Shown in pieces: positions 1-7,514 of a stretch of DNA of 64,000 bases. Origin of the DNA: Chersky-822 sp035553055 (GTDB lineage: Bacteria > Actinomycetota > Actinomycetes > Streptosporangiales > Streptosporangiaceae); the NCBI GenBank assembly GCA_035553055.1, contig DATNEK010000062.1, positions 1 through 64,000 of the forward strand, in the 5' to 3' direction. Both the position numbers and the translations under genes were made by a program. The notes under the pieces were generated by a model. That model did no database searches, had not been told where the DNA came from, and worked only from the letters and a program-made list of their open reading frames with translations. Position 1 is the first letter of the stretch. Every line of letters begins with the position of its first letter.

Positions 1-149
1 TCGGCCACGGAGTTGACGTCACGATAGGCCGGCTGATGGTCATCGGCTGCTACCATCCGAGCCAGCAGAACACGTTCACTGGCAAGGTGACCGGTCAGAT
101 GCTCGACGCGGTCTTCGCTAAGGCCAAAGACCACGCCGGACTCGGCTAA
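1..149 (+). CDS. Uracil-DNA glycosylase, C-terminal fragment (cut by window edge)
   Basis: Only the last 48 codons are inside the window, read in the frame that ends at the TAA at 147-149. They contain CYHPSQQNTFTG, the C-terminal His-containing motif of the UDG superfamily; the Q-Q-N-T-F-T-G form fits the family 5 (UdgB-like) enzymes of actinobacteria. These enzymes excise uracil from DNA as the first step of base excision repair. The gene starts upstream of the window, so domain completeness and operon context cannot be judged. Confidence 0.75.
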   Translation, partial: GHGVDVTIGRLMVIGCYHPSQQNTFTGKVTGQMLDAVFAKAKDHAGLG

Positions 150-747
150 GCTCGTGGCCCGTGTGCCGTGGGTGACGACGGTTGCTGACGCTGCGAGACG
201 TAACACAAATATTTGTGGTGCATGCGATACATATGCCGGTTCTAGGGTGATTCAAGCGGGCGTGGAATCGGGCGCAGCGTGTTCGCCGCGTCGCGCATCG
301 CGAGAGATCGCAAGACACGAACTGGTAGCGTCTGTTTACCTAATGTAACAATGGCCGTCTTTTCCCTGCTAGGAGCTTGATCAAGCTGCTACGAATGCTC
401 TGCTTGCGGCCCACAATAGCTAGCTGCCCGTTTCTGTCTACCCTTTGAATAAAGTGCCTGACATGAGGTACGATTTCCGCGCCCCCGTAGCCCAAAGGAA
501 GAGGCAAGCCCCCTAAAAGGGTACCAGTGTCGGTTCGAGCCCGACCGGGGGTACGGTTGACTCTGTTGAGTATGTATTCACTCACTCAGATGGCATCTTC
601 GCAGGTCAGAGGTGCTGCAATGAGCGAATGCGCTGTGCATTTGCACACCGCAGAGTGCGAGTGCAGATTTGCGATTCACTAGTCGCGATTGACGCCGCAT
701 TGATCGATACAGAAAATCTGAATCACATTATGCGGGACGCGCGGGAG
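150..747. other. Gene-poor spacer with palindromes and a tRNA-like element
   Basis: About 600 bases without a convincing protein gene, clearly less GC-rich than the flanks. It holds two perfect 14-bp palindromes: CACAAATATTTGTG at 204-217 and AGCTTGATCAAGCT at 374-387. The tRNA-like element at 481-553 also lies here. Short open frames in the stretch lack ribosome sites and codon bias. No integrase or transposase fragment was recognised, although the mix of AT-rich DNA, palindromes and a decayed tRNA would suit an old insertion scar. Confidence 0.5.
481..553 (+). tRNA. tRNA-like gene or tRNA pseudogene, apparent anticodon UAA
   Basis: A 73-nt stretch folds as a cloverleaf. The acceptor is GCCCCCG (481-487) with CGGGGGT (546-552), including one terminal G-U pair, followed by discriminator A553. 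The T arm is GTCGG-TTCGAGC-CCGAC (529-545). The D stem is GCC (490-492) with GGC (503-505), with GG at 497-498. The anticodon stem is weak: AGCCC (507-511) against GGGTA (519-523) gives three Watson-Crick pairs, one G-U and an A-A mismatch. Position 33 is C513 instead of the near-universal U. The anticodon by spacing is TAA (514-516), which would read Leu UUA, yet the variable loop is short and not of the class II type normal for tRNA-Leu. No CCA is encoded. It may be a specialised or decayed tRNA. Confidence 0.5.
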
Positions 748-1176
748 TTATCCGCTGCGGTCGGGCCCTGCCCGCGTCAGCGTGATCGCGACGATCACTC
801 TCTTATCGCGCGTCATGGCGTTTCGATAGTCGTCCCAGTCCGGGTGCTCGCCTGAGACTTTGCGATAGTAGTCGACGAGCAAGTCCATCGCCTCTGGCAA
901 GTGGATGATCTCCGCGGTCCCCTCGGCCTGTACCCACTCGCCATAGAACTGGTCGTTCATGACGCACAGCGACGCACGCGGATCGCGTGCGAGGTTCTTC
1001 GTCTTGATGGCCGTTTCGCGGGTGCTGATCACCACTCGGCCGGCGTCGTCGACCCCGACGGTCACAGGCGAGAGCTGCGGTAGGCCATCGGACCGAGTTG
1101 TCGCCAGGACAGCCCGATGATGGACGCGCATGAACTCGCGAGCGCGCTCAAGATCCATACGGGAGTCAAGCGCCAT
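748..1176 (-). CDS. PPOX-class, probably F420-dependent, oxidoreductase
   Basis: This 142-residue protein has the split-barrel flavin/F420-binding pattern of the pyridoxamine 5'-phosphate oxidase-like family: an N-terminal region with AVLATTRSDGLPQLSPV, then VVISTRETAIKTKNLARDPRASLCV in the central strands, then a TAEIIH segment. In actinobacteria such small PPOX proteins usually bind F420 and reduce unsaturated substrates, or bind heme or flavin; the substrate here is unknown. The ATG at 1176 lies 11 bases inside the end of the upstream DUF4287 gene, so the two are probably translationally coupled. Confidence 0.8.
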   Translation of the reverse strand: MALDSRMDLERAREFMRVHHRAVLATTRSDGLPQLSPVTVGVDDAGRVVISTRETAIKTKNLARDPRASLCVMNDQFYGEWVQAEGTAEIIHLPEAMDLLVDYYRKVSGEHPDWDDYRNAMTRDKRVIVAITLTRAGPDRSG

Positions 1177-1399
1177 TCAGACGGATGCGGCGCTGCACTT
1201 CGTACTCATGCACGATGGCCATGGCGTACGCGTGGGTCAGACCGTGCTCGTCGGCCAGCCAGGTCGCGCGCTCGCCAAGTCGCATGAAGGAAGGTCCAGA
1301 CTCCAGCCGATGGAACCACTCTCGGAGATCGCTGCCAGTGACTCGTGGAATGCGAGCTATCAGGTTCTTGTGCATCTCCGGGGAGTGGGTCAGGGACAA
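1166..1399 (-). CDS. DUF4287-type small protein
   Basis: A 77-residue protein whose C-terminal half (ERATWLADEHGLTHAYAMAIVHEYE) matches the conserved W-L-x(3)-G-L-x-x-x-x-A-M-A-I-V pattern of the DUF4287 family. I take a TTG start at 1399 because GGAGGTG sits 4 bases upstream. The function of the family is not established. The 3' end overlaps the PPOX gene by 11 bases, which makes this the first gene of a two-gene operon. Confidence 0.7.
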   Translation of the reverse strand: MSLTHSPEMHKNLIARIPRVTGSDLREWFHRLESGPSFMRLGERATWLADEHGLTHAYAMAIVHEYEVQRRIRLNGA

Positions 1400-1495
1400 G
1401 GGGCACCTCCATGCCGAGATTCTCCTACAGGCGAGCCTGCACTACCTGACGCCTGCTGGCAAGACCTGAACGTGACACTTCCGTTACTTGTCTAG

Positions 1496-1615
1496 CGGAT
1501 TAACCCCGGCCTGCTGGACCAATGCCATCAACTCGCCACCAACTGCCCCAGCCCGCCGCTGACCGGCCCCAGCGTCGGCTCGCTGCTGACGCCGGCCATC
1601 GGCGGCGCCGGCTAG
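1496..1615 (+). pseudogene. Possible gene-end remnant (low support)
   Basis: After an in-frame TAG at 1493-1495, an open frame of 39 codons runs to the TAG at 1613-1615. It reads like a real secreted-protein tail: GLLDQCHQLATNC, then a Pro/Gly-rich end, LTPAIGGAG. It has no start codon or ribosome site, so it could only be a leftover 3' end, loosely recalling the Gly/Pro tails of Mce-type proteins. Its stop overlaps the convergent stop of the secreted repeat protein. It could equally be chance. Confidence 0.2.
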
Positions 1616-2715
1616 GAACTTTGCGGGTAAGCGAGCGCGGCTAGCGAGGTGAACTGCTTCGCGTTGCTGAACGGCGTGCTGCTGACCAGCCCCAAGCTCG
1701 CCGTGATCGCTATGCCACCGACTGATCCACCGGCCGTGTACACCTCGATCTCGAGCACGTCGGCGGCTGTCCGCACGCCGACGGGCAAGGTCGTCCATAG
1801 GCCATTAGGTGCAGTCGCGCCCGTCATCGAGCCGTTGAGGTAGACGATGCCGTTGATGATCGCGTACGCCGGGGTGGCGGTGCCGAACGTCGCCTGCCCG
1901 GACTTCCAGCCGTCCTCCAGCTTGAAGTTGTGCCACTTGGTGCCCACCACCGGGTAGGAGATGTTGGCGAGCGAGGTGAAAATGGGGGCGTCTGCGCCGA
2001 ACACCCGCACCTGGCCCGTGGGCATGATGTCGACCCATCCGACGTCGATGTCGTCGAACGTGTACACCGCGACGACCATCCGGTGAGCTGGCCTAGCCGC
2101 CTTCGGCAGTACCGTGGCGAGTTGCGAGGTCCCGCTCGTATGCAGCGAGCCAGACAGGTACACCACGCCGCCGCTGACCGCGTAGGACGGGTCGCCAGTG
2201 CCGTAGACGCTCTGGCTCGATGTCCAGCCGTTCTCCAGCGTCAGCTTGTGCGACTTGACCGCCGCGGTCGGGTAGGAGACGGCCGCGAGCGAGGTGAACG
2301 TGAACGCGTTGCCGTCAAGCGCCTTCAGGGTGCCGCCGTTGCCGACGTACAAGATCCCTCGATCGTCGCCGTTTGTGTAGACCTGGATGTAGAGCTTGTG
2401 CGCGGGCCTGGCGAACTTGGGCAGGTTCGCGAATACGACACCGCCGGCCGGATTCGGCTGCATGATCGCGCCACGGAAGTAAACGATGCCGTTGTGGTAC
2501 GCCCACGCTGGCTGGCCGGTCACGAGTTCCTTTTTGCTCGCCGACTTCCAGCCGTTGATCAGCGTGAACGGATGCCAGGTCAGCTTCGTCGTCGCCGCTT
2601 TCATCGCCACGTGGCCAGGCGTAGACGCGGCAACCGCTGCGGTGCCGCCGGCCAGCGTCAGCAGGGCCGCCGCCGGTGCGATCAGACGCGCAGACCTTCG
2701 CGATAGTGATGCCAT
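1612..2715 (-). CDS. Secreted protein with three ~105-residue repeats
   Basis: The mature part is three tandem copies of one module. Each copy runs: a W-H-x-F-x-L-x-N/D-G-W-x-S start; a P-x-Y/W-A-Y/V-x-x-G-I/V-V-Y-L/F-x-G strand pair; L-P-x-x-x-R-x-A; a V-Y-T segment; and an F-T-S-L-A-x-x-x-Y-P end. The repeated hydrophobic/Gly pattern suggests beta-rich modules, such as phage-tail-tip or adhesin-like folds, but no family is assigned. Residues ~1-30 form a signal peptide (basic stretch, Ala/Leu core, AxA). I chose the ATG at 2715 because GAAGGA lies just upstream; ATGs at 2721 and 2754 are in frame. Likely exported to the cell surface or medium. Confidence 0.7.
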   Translation of the reverse strand: MASLSRRSARLIAPAAALLTLAGGTAAVAASTPGHVAMKAATTKLTWHPFTLINGWKSASKKELVTGQPAWAYHNGIVYFRGAIMQPNPAGGVVFANLPKFARPAHKLYIQVYTNGDDRGILYVGNGGTLKALDGNAFTFTSLAAVSYPTAAVKSHKLTLENGWTSSQSVYGTGDPSYAVSGGVVYLSGSLHTSGTSQLATVLPKAARPAHRMVVAVYTFDDIDVGWVDIMPTGQVRVFGADAPIFTSLANISYPVVGTKWHNFKLEDGWKSGQATFGTATPAYAIINGIVYLNGSMTGATAPNGLWTTLPVGVRTAADVLEIEVYTAGGSVGGIAITASLGLVSSTPFSNAKQFTSLAALAYPQSS

Positions 2716-3009
2716 GCTCATCCTTCGGTCGTTCAAAACAAATGGGTCAGACAACCACGAATATAGAGTGAGCCCAGGTCAGAAGGCGTGTCTCCGCGAC
2801 TAACTAGAGACAAGACTGAGACTGGCACCGACCCACGCCCCTCCGGGCTCTCGCCGGCGAGAACAGCAACTTCCAACGCTGCCGTAACTCACCGGAGGTC
2901 ATCGGCGGCTTCGGTCCAACGCTGCAGCCAGGGAGGCGGTTGCGCTATCGCTTCGAAGATCAACTTCGCGCCACGCGCTGCCGGGCCAGGCGGGACGGCC
3001 GGGTGGTCC

Positions 3010-3130
3010 GGCGCTGTTGTTCGCCGGCGCGCACCAACGACAGCAAAGTGCACAGCGCTGTTGTCCCCACGACAGCAAAGTGCACATCGCCGCCGTTCGC
3101 CGACGCGAATCAACAACAGCAACGGGCACA
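3010..3130. repeat. Three to four imperfect direct repeats
   Basis: ACGACAGCAAAGTGCACA occurs exactly at 3037-3054 and 3069-3086, with a diverged copy (AACAACAGCAACGGGCACA) ending at 3130. Each is preceded or followed by a variant of GCGCTGTTGTTCGCC (3011-3025, 3055-3065, 3087-3098, and again after 3130). Spacing between units varies from 32 to 45 bases. This is a small local repeat family in non-coding DNA. Confidence 0.65.
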
Positions 3131-3204
3131 TCGCCGCTGTCCGGGGCGGGACGGCCGACCCTGGCGGAGAGTTTTCGGGCTCGCGGGGGTGAGTTCCCGG
3201 CTCA

Positions 3205-3240
3205 CGGAGGATTTTCGTGGGTGCGGACGAAAATTCTCCG
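3205..3240. terminator. Long stem-loop downstream of thiolase, possible terminator
   Basis: CGGAGGATTTTCGT (3205-3218) pairs with ACGAAAATTCTCCG (3227-3240), giving 14 pairs including one G-U around an 8-base loop. It lies about 110 bases past the leftward thiolase stop and carries no clean T-tract. It could end thiolase transcription or be a palindromic repeat. Confidence 0.45.
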
Positions 3241-3351
3241 CGACGGGTACGCAACGCGTCCGGCACACGGCAACCTTCCGCCAGGCAAGCGGCGATCTTC
3301 CGCGGTCACTCCGCTCGTGCCCCAGCGCGCCTGGCAACCCCTACTCGCGGG

Positions 3352-4572
3352 CTACGAGAGGCGTTCGAAGATCATCGCCATGCCCTGGCCGCCGCCGACG
3401 CACATGGTCTCGAGTCCGTAGACCTTGTCGTGGAACTGCAGGCTGTTGAGCAGCGTGGACGTAATCCTGGCGCCGGTCATGCCGAACGGGTGACCGACAG
3501 CGATCGCGCCGCCGTTGACGTTCAGCTTGTCGATGTCGATGCCGAGCTCCTGGTAGGTGGGGATTACCTGGGCCGCGAACGCCTCGTTGATCTCGACGAG
3601 GTCGATGTCGTCGATCGTCATGCCGGCCCGTGCTAGCGCCTGCCTGGACGCTTCGACCGGGCCAAGCCCCATGATCTCGGGCGACAGCGCGGTCAGCCCG
3701 GTGGAGACGATCCGTGCCAGCGGCCTGATGCCGAGTTCGGCCGCCTTCGTGTCGCTCATCACGATCACCGCGGCGGCGCCGTCGTTCAGCGGGCAGCAGT
3801 TGCCGGCCGTAACCGTGCCATCCGGCCGGAACACCGGCTGCAACGCGGCCACCTTCTCCAGCGTCGTGCCGGCCCGCGGCCCGTCGTCGGCCGAGATCAC
3901 CGTGCCGTCGGGCATGGTGGCCGGCGTAATGTCGCGCTGCCAGAAACCGTTGGCGATCGCCTTCTCGGCCAGGTTCTGCGACCGGACCCCGAACTCATCC
4001 TGCTCAGCCCGGCTTACGTTCCTGAGCTGGGCCACGTTCTCAGCGGTCTGACCCATCGCGATGTAGATGTCAGGAATCTGGCCGTCCTCACGCGGATCGT
4101 GCCAAACTGGCGCGCCGGCCTCCGCTCGCTCGGCAGCCCGCGTCTCGGCGTCAGCGAACACCGGGTTCTTCGTGTCTGGCGCGCCGTCGCTGCTGCCCTT
4201 GACCAGTCGGCTCACCATCTCCACGCCGGCGGAGATGAACACGTCGCCTTCGCCTGACCTGATCGCGTGGTACGCCATCCTGGTTGACTGCAGTGAAGAC
4301 GAGCAGTACCTGGTGATCGTGGTGCCAGCCATCCCGTCGAGCCCGAGCATGACCGCGACCACGCGGGCCATGTTGTAACCCTGCTCGCCGCCAGGCAATC
4401 CGCAGCCGAGTATCAGGTCCTCGATCTGCGCTGGATCAAGCTGCGGCACCTTGGCCAGCGCGGCCTTGATCATCTGGATCACCAGGTCGTCGGGACGGAT
4501 GGTGGTCATGGTCCCCTTGAATGCCCGCCCGATCGGCGAGCGCGCGGTCGCGACGATAACTGCCTCAGGCAT
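3352..4572 (-). CDS. Acetyl-CoA C-acyltransferase (thiolase)
   Basis: A full-length 406-residue thiolase. It carries the acyl-accepting Cys90 in ITRYCSSSLQS, the NEAFAAQ motif, the GHPFGMTGAR histidine motif and the C-terminal CVGGGQGMA with the second catalytic Cys. The reaction is thiolytic cleavage of 3-ketoacyl-CoA, or the reverse condensation of acetyl-CoA. GGGAG lies 5 bases before the ATG. Its place next to cbs-metB-greA-mca matches the fadA3-type thiolase of mycobacteria. No partner beta-oxidation gene is adjacent, so the chain-length preference is unknown. Confidence 0.92.
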   Translation of the reverse strand: MPEAVIVATARSPIGRAFKGTMTTIRPDDLVIQMIKAALAKVPQLDPAQIEDLILGCGLPGGEQGYNMARVVAVMLGLDGMAGTTITRYCSSSLQSTRMAYHAIRSGEGDVFISAGVEMVSRLVKGSSDGAPDTKNPVFADAETRAAERAEAGAPVWHDPREDGQIPDIYIAMGQTAENVAQLRNVSRAEQDEFGVRSQNLAEKAIANGFWQRDITPATMPDGTVISADDGPRAGTTLEKVAALQPVFRPDGTVTAGNCCPLNDGAAAVIVMSDTKAAELGIRPLARIVSTGLTALSPEIMGLGPVEASRQALARAGMTIDDIDLVEINEAFAAQVIPTYQELGIDIDKLNVNGGAIAVGHPFGMTGARITSTLLNSLQFHDKVYGLETMCVGGGQGMAMIFERLS

Positions 4573-4617
4573 GGTGGCTCCCTGGCCAGGCGATATCGGT
4601 GTTTACCGAACAGTAGC

Positions 4618-6264
4618 TCACGTGGACCTGTGCCGAGTATTCAGGCCAGCAGCAGGCCGCCCGCCCGGCCGCCCGCGCGTGGGCACGGCCCGCGCACCCA
4701 CCAGCGCGGCGGCGTTCTGCCTGGCGGCGCCGAGGAGATCCCTCGCGTGCTCTCGAACGCTGTAGTCGCCGGGCGCCAGCGACCTTGCGAGCGCGACGTC
4801 TAGGTCGTTGCCGCAGCGCTTGAGCAGGACAGAGAAGTCGCGCCGTACCGGCTCGTGCAGGTCGTAGCCGAATGACCGGTGGATCCGGGCGAACAGCGGC
4901 TTATACATCCTGGCCCGCTCGTGCAGCCCGGACGAATAGGACATCGGGTTCTTCGGCCTGGCCGTGATATAGGCGGGCAGCACGTCGGCGTACGCCTGCC
5001 GCAGCACCCACTTCTCGACGCCGTCGCGCACCTTGAACCGCGCGGGCAGCCGGAGCGCCAGCTCGACCAGGGCGGGGTCGAGGAACGGCACGCGCGCCTC
5101 GACCCCGTGGCCCATGCTGACCCGGTCAACCCGCTGCAACTCGGTCCGGCCCAGGTTCGCGATCTTGTGCAGGAACAACCTCCGTTGCTGATCCGTCCTG
5201 GCCATCTGGTACATCGGGTACCCGCCGAACAGTTCGTCGGATCCATCCCCGGTCAGCACGACCTTGACGCCGACCTCGGCGATCCTGCGGAACAGCGGCA
5301 CGGACACGACCGAGTTGATGATGTCGCCGTACTCGGTCAGCTCGGAGATCCTGATCGCTTCCCTGATCTCGGGCAGCCGGATCTGGTGCTGCGCGACCTC
5401 GATCACCTCGTGCGGGACGCCGAGTTCGGCGGTGAGCCGCCGCGCGTAGCCGATGTCCTCGCTTCCGGGCGCGCCGACCGTGAATGCGACGCAGTCGGGG
5501 TGCAACGCCCGCACGTGCAGGAGCAGCAGCGAGCTGTCGAGGCCGCCAGACAAGATCACGCCGACCCGGTGCTCGGTGTCGACCCGCGCCTGAATGCTGT
5601 CCTGCAGCGCCACCCTGACCAGAGCCATCGCCTCGGCCTCTGTCTCGATGCTGGCCGGCGCCGCCACATCGCGAACGCCCAGGCTCAGCAGCCCGCTATA
5701 GGGCGCGAGCTCGGGCTCGCCGCCCGCCGCTGACCAGCCGTGCCAGCCGGGCGGCACCTCGCTGATCGGCGCGCCGACCGGCACAAGCGCCTTGATCTCT
5801 GAGGCCACGTGCAGGCAGCCGCGGGCGACCGACCAGTAGAGCGGCTTGACGCCGACCGCGTCCCTGGCCAGGTAGACGCGACCAGTCATCAGGTCGGCGA
5901 CCGCGAACGCGAACTCACCGCGAAAATTGCGCACGGCGGTCTCGCCCCACCGCGCGAACGCGGCCAGCACGACCTCGGTGTCGCAGTCGGTGCGGAACTC
6001 ATGCCCGAGCCCGCGTAGTTCATCGCGCAACCCGCGGTGGTTGAAGACCTCGCCGTTATAGCAGAGCAGCCACCGGCCGTCAGGCGACGCCAGCGGCTGC
6101 GCGCCGCCCGCCGGGTCAACGATCGGCAGCCGGTGCGTGCCGGCCAGCAGGCGAGCGTGCGCGGCCACTTGCTCGACCTCACCGCGCGGCCTCAGCGCCC
6201 CGAGCATTTTGCAGAACATAATCCCGCTCGGACCATGCCCGGCCACAAGTGCGATGCCGCACAT
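4618..6264 (-). CDS. asnB: Glutamine-hydrolysing asparagine synthase (AsnB type)
   Basis: 548 residues starting MCGIALVAG, so Cys2 becomes the N-terminal nucleophile of the class II glutaminase domain (residues ~1-200, with CYNGEVFNH and RDAVGVKPLY). The synthetase domain has the PP-loop SGGLDSS and GDGSDELFGGY. It converts aspartate, glutamine and ATP to asparagine. The start at 6264 is fixed by the need for Cys2; the frame is open much further upstream only because it crosses the preceding gene. It follows that gene by 5 bases, so the two form an operon. AsnB-like enzymes also amidate peptides or surface polymers, and the M15-like partner makes that worth keeping in mind. Confidence 0.9.
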   Translation of the reverse strand: MCGIALVAGHGPSGIMFCKMLGALRPRGEVEQVAAHARLLAGTHRLPIVDPAGGAQPLASPDGRWLLCYNGEVFNHRGLRDELRGLGHEFRTDCDTEVVLAAFARWGETAVRNFRGEFAFAVADLMTGRVYLARDAVGVKPLYWSVARGCLHVASEIKALVPVGAPISEVPPGWHGWSAAGGEPELAPYSGLLSLGVRDVAAPASIETEAEAMALVRVALQDSIQARVDTEHRVGVILSGGLDSSLLLLHVRALHPDCVAFTVGAPGSEDIGYARRLTAELGVPHEVIEVAQHQIRLPEIREAIRISELTEYGDIINSVVSVPLFRRIAEVGVKVVLTGDGSDELFGGYPMYQMARTDQQRRLFLHKIANLGRTELQRVDRVSMGHGVEARVPFLDPALVELALRLPARFKVRDGVEKWVLRQAYADVLPAYITARPKNPMSYSSGLHERARMYKPLFARIHRSFGYDLHEPVRRDFSVLLKRCGNDLDVALARSLAPGDYSVREHARDLLGAARQNAAALVGARAVPTRGRPGGRPAAGLNTRHRST

Positions 6265-6269
6265 AGCGA

Positions 6270-7274
6270 TCAGCCCGTCGCCGGTTGCGGCAGTCTTTGG
6301 GGGGTTGTCCCCCCTGGGCGGTACTGCGGGGGGCTCTGGGGGGTCGTCCCCCCTGGGAGGTACTGCGAGGGGTTCTGAACGATGCTCGGTCGCAAGCACA
6401 CGTGCCACGCCTGGCCTTCGTCGATGACGTTCACCTCGCCTGCGCGTTGCCGATCGAGCAACAGCCCGCGCAGGATCCGGTGTGCGTGGAACCTGCGGTA
6501 CCAGGCCATCTCGATGTCGGCGGCGTATCCAACGCAATGCGAGCTTGGCAGCAGCGCGGCGTACCCGAGTTCCCTGAGCCTGCGTTGATGGGCCACGCTT
6601 CTGGTGAGGCTGTTGACCCAGAGTGGTGGCGCGCCCCGAGGCGCGAGGTCAGCGAAATCGTCGGCAAGCTGGTTGAGCCAGGCAACGGTCTGCGGCCTCG
6701 CCATCGCCAGCCACAGCCCGGCCGTCCGCGGCGAGCGGCCAGGCAGCGTGCGGCGCTCGGCCGATCTCGCCGCCCTGGACAACAACGTCCCCGCCTGATG
6801 CCGGTACCTGAAAGTGAGCTGATCGATCGCGCTGAGTTCATCTAGGTCGATCAGTTCGGTCGCGTCGAGCAGATCGTCGTCGGTCTCGTAGCAGTGATCG
6901 CGACCCCACCAGACCGCCTCGATCTGGGCCAGCATCGAGATCCGAATCAGGGCAGCTAGGCTGCGCGGGCTGTTGCGCGCCCGCGGATCGTAGTTGCGCA
7001 CCTCGAACAGCAGCTTCGCGATCGTCGCGTCGCGCCCCTCGGGAGTCGATTCGAGCACCGCGGTGAACGCGGGCTCGTCAAGCCGCCGCTCGAGCAAAAG
7101 CTCGGCGCTCAGCCGATCTGAGCTATCGAATTGCCTGAACTCGACGACAAGTTCGCCGACTGCCGCGCGATACGGGTCGACGTCCGGCTCGCACGGAGCG
7201 AAGTCGGCGATGGGCGGCCCGCCGACCAAGGTGTCCGCGCCGCCCGCCCGATGGTCGGCAAGCCACAGTGTCAC
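6270..7274 (-). CDS. Protein with an M15-peptidase-like SxHxxGxAxD motif
   Basis: About 334 residues, of which the C-terminal half has LWVNSLTRSVAHQRRLRELGYAA followed by SSHCVGYAADIE. The S-x-H-x-x-G-x-A-x-D motif is that of VanY/M15 and DUF5715-like carboxypeptidase folds. The N-terminal half is unrecognised. No signal peptide is evident. I prefer the GTG at 7274, which has GGGGG just upstream; another GTG in frame at 7322 lacks a ribosome site. The last ~30 codons are two copies of a 39-bp repeat. It stops 5 bases before asnB, so the pair is co-transcribed. Confidence 0.55.
   Translation of the reverse strand: MTLWLADHRAGGADTLVGGPPIADFAPCEPDVDPYRAAVGELVVEFRQFDSSDRLSAELLLERRLDEPAFTAVLESTPEGRDATIAKLLFEVRNYDPRARNSPRSLAALIRISMLAQIEAVWWGRDHCYETDDDLLDATELIDLDELSAIDQLTFRYRHQAGTLLSRAARSAERRTLPGRSPRTAGLWLAMARPQTVAWLNQLADDFADLAPRGAPPLWVNSLTRSVAHQRRLRELGYAALLPSSHCVGYAADIEMAWYRRFHAHRILRGLLLDRQRAGEVNVIDEGQAWHVCLRPSIVQNPSQYLPGGTTPQSPPQYRPGGTTPQRLPQPATG
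6295..6372. repeat. Two 39-bp G-rich palindromic repeats inside a gene
   Basis: Copies at 6295-6333 and 6334-6372 each contain a GGGGGG-(TTGT or TCGT)-CCCCCC stem-loop, then TGGG(C/A)GGTACTGCG(G/A)GG. They are read in frame as 13-residue repeats, QYLPGGTTPQ and QYRPGGTTPQ, at the C-terminus of the leftward gene 6270-7274. A related stem-loop lies at 30364-30383. Confidence 0.8.
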
Positions 7275-7380
7275 AATGCCCCCAGTTGTGATGTGAATGA
7301 TTTGGCGCCCCCCACAGCGCACTGAGTGTAATGACGCGACCGCGAGTGGTAACTGAGTTTGGAGCTACGTCCCTCGTGAC

Positions 7381-7479
7381 CGCGACACCCCCCATGTCGC
7401 GATCGCCCGCCCGTGCGCTGGATCGGTCGCTGACCCTCAGCGGCTACCGGGCTCGCTAGGCTGGGTAGGTCTGGCGAGC
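7381..7479 (+). promoter_or_regulatory. Stem-loops in the cbs upstream region
   Basis: Three inverted repeats precede cbs: CGCGACA/TGTCGCG (7381-7387 with 7395-7401), CGCTGA-CCC-TCAGCG (7428-7442) and GCTCGC/GCGAGC (7451-7456 with 7474-7479). They may shape the leader or be protein sites in the divergent promoter region. No known riboswitch class was recognised. Confidence 0.3.
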
Positions 7480-7514
7480 GCAGCGTGGCGCCGCCCGCGA
7501 GCTGAGGTGGGGTT

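Larger units (their letters stand above)
2716..3351. other. Repeat-rich spacer between thiolase and the secreted protein
   Basis: About 640 bases with several overlapping open frames on both strands but none with a ribosome site or a recognisable product. It contains the direct repeats at 3010-3130 and the hairpin at 3205-3240, annotated separately. The promoter of the leftward secreted-protein gene must lie in its left part, where AT content rises (2730-2770). Confidence 0.5.

Noticed and set aside
150..747. Integrated mobile element at the tRNA-like site
   Set aside because: No integrase, direct-repeat attachment copy or phage gene is visible; kept only as a weak possibility.
2889..3266. 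Cys/Arg-rich minus-strand open frames in the repeat spacer
   Set aside because: Created by the direct repeats; several frames are equally open and none has a start signal.
6265..6537. N-terminal extension of asparagine synthase to 6537
   Set aside because: It would bury the catalytic Cys2 and overlaps the upstream gene in another frame.
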